Origin: JANXUF01 sp043747685
GTDB lineage: Bacteria > Actinomycetota > Acidimicrobiia > Acidimicrobiales > Ilumatobacteraceae
Assembly (NCBI GenBank): GCA_043747685.1
Contig: JAYTOR010000089.1
Span: 9,016-73,015 of the forward strand
Length of the DNA stretch: 64,000 nt
Direction: 5' to 3'
Within the stretch, counting starts at the first letter, position 1, and every line of letters begins with the position of its first letter. The notes beneath the pieces are model-generated. The model did not search any database, was not told the origin of the DNA, and saw nothing but the letters and a program-made list of their open reading frames with translations. Shown here in pieces: positions 60,460-64,000 of the stretch. The position numbers and the translations under genes were made by a program.

Positions 60460-61441
60460 CGAATCTGCAGACAACACCGACGTCGTCGACGGTGCGATGT
60501 CAGATCGGGCGATGGCCGCTGGCGTCGACGAAACGGGCGCTGAAGCAGTTGATGAACTCGGGCTGGTAGAGCGGGAACTCGAGGCGAAGCAGTCAGATGA
60601 CGAAGTCGCCAGCGAACTCGCCGGACTGGACGCGCTCGATCAACTCGAGCTGGCGAAGGGCGCGCTAGCGCTACGCGTGTGGAAGTCGCTGTGGCCCAAA
60701 CTGGCGGCCATCGCTCTCGTGCTGCTGGCGTGGCAGGCGGTCATCTGGTCGCATTGGAAACCCGACTATGTGCTTCCAGGACCGCGCGTCGTGCTGCCGC
60801 AACTCTGGCACGAACTCGGTACGGGCCGAACGTGGACCGCAATCGGATCGACGATGCGCCGGGCAGTGACAGGATTCGCCATGGCGATCGTCATAGGCCT
60901 GCTGATCGGTGTTGCCGTCGCCAAATCGAAGGTGCTGCGCAGCGCAGTCGGATCGCTGATCACGGGACTGCAGACGATGCCGTCCGTCGTGTGGTATCCG
61001 CTTGCCGTCGTGCTGTTCAAGCTGTCCGAGGGGGCGATCATCTTCGTCGTCGTGATCGGTGCGGCTCCGTCGATCGCCAACGGTGTGATCAACGGCATCG
61101 ACCACATCCCACCGTTGTTGACCAGGGCAGGTCGAGTGCTCGGCGCACGCGGGTTGCCGGCCTACCGTCACGTGATCCTTCCGGCGGCACTGCCGTCATT
61201 CCTCGCCGGCCTCAAGCAGGCATGGGCGTTCGCCTGGCGCAGCCTGATGGCCGGCGAACTGATCGGCGGTGTCGCCGCGATCTCGATAGGTGCCCGTCTG
61301 AACAACGAGCGCGATCTCAACGACACGCCTGGCCTGCTGTCCTGGATGATCATCGTGTTGATCATCGGTATCGCCGTCGATTCGCTGGTCTTCGGTGTGG
61401 CAGAACGCACGATCCGTCGGCGCCGGGGCCTCGGCATCTGA
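60437..61441 (+). CDS. ABC importer permease (SsuC/TauC type)
   Basis: 334 residues. A cytoplasmic, acidic N-terminal extension of about 80 residues (unusual for the family) precedes the BPD_transp_1 domain: LAAIALVLLAWQAVIWSHW, TGFAMAIVIGLLIGVAVAKS, and the EAA loop AGRVLGARGLPAYRHVILPA. Ends with spans near LLSWMIIVLIIGIAVDSLVF. It completes the three-gene importer. Confidence 0.9.
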   Translation: MALTFRPDESADNTDVVDGAMSDRAMAAGVDETGAEAVDELGLVERELEAKQSDDEVASELAGLDALDQLELAKGALALRVWKSLWPKLAAIALVLLAWQAVIWSHWKPDYVLPGPRVVLPQLWHELGTGRTWTAIGSTMRRAVTGFAMAIVIGLLIGVAVAKSKVLRSAVGSLITGLQTMPSVVWYPLAVVLFKLSEGAIIFVVVIGAAPSIANGVINGIDHIPPLLTRAGRVLGARGLPAYRHVILPAALPSFLAGLKQAWAFAWRSLMAGELIGGVAAISIGARLNNERDLNDTPGLLSWMIIVLIIGIAVDSLVFGVAERTIRRRRGLGI

Positions 61442-61559
61442 CCGCTCCGACGCTCCGGGCGTCAGGCCTGGAGCGTTTGTGCAGAACAGTCACGCATGCT
61501 GTCTCAACTGCACCGACGCTCGGGGTGCGAGCGGTGTGGGGTGAGTCGGACGTGACGGT

Positions 61560-62183
61560 TCAGGAGCTCAGTGCCTCGCCGATGATCGCCAACTCGTGCT
61601 CTCCGAGGCCGATATCGGCAACGGCAGCCAGGCCGACCGGGCTCATCTTTCGGGCGGTCTTACGAACGATGTCGAGCACCTTGAGGTGGTCGTTGGCGGC
61701 GGCGAAATCAGCGAACTGTGTTTCGAGGAAGACGAGGCAGGCAACATCTTCGATGAGTTGCACATCGATGTCCGTCGACACGTGCTCACGCCTGATCAGC
61801 GACTGCACACGCTCGATGATCGGCTGCTCGTAGCCGGCATCCGTCATGATCACGGCGACATCGACGGCGTGTCGGGCCTTCTGATCCCTGCGCCAGCGGA
61901 GATAGCCCGGCTTGCCGGCAGGGTAGGTCTGGCGTGGAACTTCCCATCGTCGCAGGTGATGTGCCCGGACCGCCAGCAGTATCGTCTCGTCGGCCTGCGG
62001 CGCGAGATGTAGCGCCCACGACATGGCACGCGTTCCGTGGGCGAGCGCAAGTGGCATCGTCGAACCGTTCACTGTCACGGTGTGCGGGTCGGCGCTGTTG
62101 GCGGCGTCGATCGCCGAGACAGCCTGCTCGAAACGGGCGCTGTCGGCGATGGAAGGCGACAGGTGCTCGTTCAGACAGCGCAC
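61560..62183 (-). CDS. DUF4202 protein
   Basis: About 207 residues, fully covered by DUF4202: ARFEQAVSAIDAANSADPHT, LAVRAHHLRRWEVPRQTYPA, GYLRWRRDQKARHAVDVAVI and VACLVFLETQFADFAAANDH. The paired histidines recall an HD-like metal fold, though its activity is not established. I use the GTG at 62183, which overlaps the end of the reductase gene by 13 bases, so the two are translationally coupled and probably act in one pathway. Confidence 0.85.
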   Translation of the reverse strand: MRCLNEHLSPSIADSARFEQAVSAIDAANSADPHTVTVNGSTMPLALAHGTRAMSWALHLAPQADETILLAVRAHHLRRWEVPRQTYPAGKPGYLRWRRDQKARHAVDVAVIMTDAGYEQPIIERVQSLIRREHVSTDIDVQLIEDVACLVFLETQFADFAAANDHLKVLDIVRKTARKMSPVGLAAVADIGLGEHELAIIGEALSS

Positions 62184-63961
62184 TCCGAGTCGCCGACCTC
62201 GGCGGAGAACGGCCCGGTCTCGTCGTAGTCCGTATAGAAGTCTGGCGCTGTTTCCGGGGTCGGGAAGACGTCGAGTTCCTGCAACTGCAGCGCAACCGCC
62301 TTGGCACCACCGACACGGTCCATCCACGTCCGGAACGCTTCGCCAGCCGTGCGTTCTTCGGCAAAGCGTCGAACGACCCGTGCTGCTGCCTCAGGTGCAG
62401 CCTTTGCCGGGAGGCGCAGTGCCTTCTCGCCGAAGTGGATCTGCTCGTGGCCGACATAGCCGCCGAGCAACATTTGATAGCCGGGTGCCGACTGACCGTG
62501 TGCGCGCCGCTCCGCGCCGAAGAAACCGATGTCGGAGATGTGGTGCTGCCCGCAACTGTTGGTGCACCCGGAGATGTTGATACGAATACCGCCGATGTCG
62601 CCGAGGCCCTCCTCTTCGAGCTTGTCGCCGATCGCCTTGGCTAGGCCGCGGGACTGGGTGACGGCGATGTTGCACGTATCGGCACCAGGGCAGGACACGA
62701 CATCACGTGCCAGTTCGGCGCCGGGCCTGGCCATCGAGATCGTCTCGAGGCGCTGGAAGAGGATCGGCAACTGCGCCTCGGTGAGGCCGCGGTAGACGAC
62801 GTTCTGGCGATTGGAGATGCGCACGCCGGCACCGAGTTCGCGCTGGATAGCGGCCAGCGAACGGAACTGTGAAGCGGTGATGTCTCCGAGGGCGGCGTAG
62901 GCGACGGCAGACACACTGCCGTTGGCGGCGCCACGGACGACGCTCGTTGCGACCCAGCGGAGATACGGGTCACTCGGTGTCAGCGACACCTGGACGCCCT
63001 GACCGACCGGCGTCACCTCGCCCGTCTGAACGCTCCCGGCCGGCGCGTCGCCGGCCTTGGTGACCTCCGCAGGGATACCGCCGGGCCACGAGGAAGATGC
63101 CGGAAGCGTGCGCCGGACCTTGAGCACGCGCCGCTGGACTTCTTCCCAGCCGAGCGTGTCGATGACCCACTTCATCCGGGCGCGCAGCTTGTTGTCACGG
63201 TTGCCGGTCTGATCGAACACCCGCAGCGTGGCCTCGATCGTCGGAAGCAGGTCCTCGCGACGGGTGAACGGCTCGAGCGCCAGCGCCGGATGCGGGTTCG
63301 CACCGAGCCCACCTGCAATGTAGACCCGGAAACCGGCTTCGGAGCTTCCATCTTCGAGCACCCGTGTAGCGGCGATCACGCCGACGTCGTTGAACATCGC
63401 CTGGCCACAGTCGGTCGAACAACCGGAGAAGTTGATCTTGAACTTGCGCGGTAGGCGCTGACCGAGCGGGTTGCGGACGAAGTGACGGAACGCAGCCTCG
63501 GCCCATGCGGTCACGTCGAGATGCTCGTGAGGGCATGCGCCTGCGAGATGGCAGGCCATCACGTTGCGGACCGTGTCGCCGCATGCTTCGCGGCTCGTCA
63601 GCCCGACAGAAGCGAGGTGGCGCATGACTTCGGCGACCTGGCGAAGTTCGACGTAGTGCACCTGGACGTTCTGGCGGGTGGTGAGATGGCCCCATCCACG
63701 TGAGTACTTTTCGGAGATGAGGGCCATCATGTCGAGTTGTTCCGGGGTGATCGTGCCTGCCGGCAGCTTGATGCGCACCATCTGGTTGGTGCCGCCCTGG
63801 CGCTGGCCGTAGATGCCGTTGTTGAGTCGCATCACACGGAAGACGTCCTCTTCGATCTCACCGGCGAGGTATGCCTCCGCAGCCTGCTCGAACCGTTCGA
63901 TGTCGCGCTGCTGCTCGGCGTCGAGATCGCGAGGTGTGGGAATGACGGGTGTGATCCCCAT
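62171..63961 (-). CDS. Ferredoxin-dependent sulfite/nitrite reductase
   Basis: 596 residues, a siroheme/[4Fe-4S] enzyme with two pseudo-repeated halves. Active-site stretch GHLTTRQNVQVHYVELRQ and ISNRQNVVYRGLTE mark the two NIR_SIR_ferr domains. Cluster cysteines are in VVSCPGADTCNIAVTQSRG and NISGCTNSCGQHHISDIGFF. The six-electron reduction of sulfite to sulfide, or of nitrite to ammonia, cannot be told apart by eye. The nearby importer and coupled DUF4202 gene make sulfite assimilation a reasonable guess. Confidence 0.9.
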   Translation of the reverse strand: MGITPVIPTPRDLDAEQQRDIERFEQAAEAYLAGEIEEDVFRVMRLNNGIYGQRQGGTNQMVRIKLPAGTITPEQLDMMALISEKYSRGWGHLTTRQNVQVHYVELRQVAEVMRHLASVGLTSREACGDTVRNVMACHLAGACPHEHLDVTAWAEAAFRHFVRNPLGQRLPRKFKINFSGCSTDCGQAMFNDVGVIAATRVLEDGSSEAGFRVYIAGGLGANPHPALALEPFTRREDLLPTIEATLRVFDQTGNRDNKLRARMKWVIDTLGWEEVQRRVLKVRRTLPASSSWPGGIPAEVTKAGDAPAGSVQTGEVTPVGQGVQVSLTPSDPYLRWVATSVVRGAANGSVSAVAYAALGDITASQFRSLAAIQRELGAGVRISNRQNVVYRGLTEAQLPILFQRLETISMARPGAELARDVVSCPGADTCNIAVTQSRGLAKAIGDKLEEEGLGDIGGIRINISGCTNSCGQHHISDIGFFGAERRAHGQSAPGYQMLLGGYVGHEQIHFGEKALRLPAKAAPEAAARVVRRFAEERTAGEAFRTWMDRVGGAKAVALQLQELDVFPTPETAPDFYTDYDETGPFSAEVGDSECAV

Positions 63962-64000
63962 GGCGTGCCTCCCAGGCAGAATTCGGCAAGATTGTGGACT

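Overview
The window is high-GC DNA from an actinobacterium-like chromosome and contains the replication-origin region. The core order is DUF6049 protein, kinase, ECF sigma, anti-sigma, trxB, trxA, CwlM-like protein, parB, parA, rsmG, jag, yidC, yidD, rnpA, rpmH, dnaA, dnaN, recF, dciA, gyrB, gyrA, TadG-like protein, DUF3566 protein and tRNA-Ile. This is the canonical actinobacterial origin order known from Mycobacterium. DUF2510 and DUF3566 domains and consensus parS sites also point to Actinomycetota. An early-branching class such as Acidimicrobiia is my inference, not a demonstrated placement.

Layout. Positions 1-6450 are a decayed accessory region: an IS21 transposase remnant, a broken cytochrome b/sulfite-oxidase-type molybdoenzyme gene, a DUF488 gene, an AlkA-type glycosylase and a shattered tyrosine-recombinase gene that lies against the 3' end of a tRNA-Ser(GGA). 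Positions 6.8-22.7 kb hold housekeeping and metabolic genes: a 5'-3' exonuclease, an RlmI-type methyltransferase, prephenate dehydratase, a larB-larC-sulfurtransferase operon tied by stop-start overlaps to an ABC exporter, an MBL-fold/Rieske fusion, a degenerate GGDEF protein, an L,D-transpeptidase lipoprotein, GluQ, a histone-deacetylase-fold enzyme and a tandem GNAT protein.

Positions 22.7-48.9 kb are the origin region. Two parS sites lie upstream of parA. DnaA boxes lie upstream of dnaA and in the dnaA-dnaN gap, which is the likely oriC. From 32.3 to 37.5 kb genes run on the minus strand and from 37.8 to 48.8 kb on the plus strand, as expected for divergent replication from dnaA. Two features depart from the textbook order. 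A complete Ser/Thr kinase with an extracellular domain stands where MurJ (murJ/mviN) is found in mycobacteria, and rpmH lies wholly inside the 5' part of rnpA in another frame, as described for Thermus.

Positions 48.9-64.0 kb are a mixed region: a VapBC toxin-antitoxin pair beside tRNA-Ile, an orphan ECF sigma factor overlapping a PPOX-family gene, a Rossmann-fold dehydrogenase, an alpha/beta hydrolase, a soluble MgtE-N/CBS protein with a DUF1003 partner, a luciferase-like monooxygenase, an SsuABC/TauABC-type transporter, and a ferredoxin-dependent sulfite/nitrite reductase overlapping a DUF4202 gene. The last two groups suggest sulfur (or nitrogen) assimilation.
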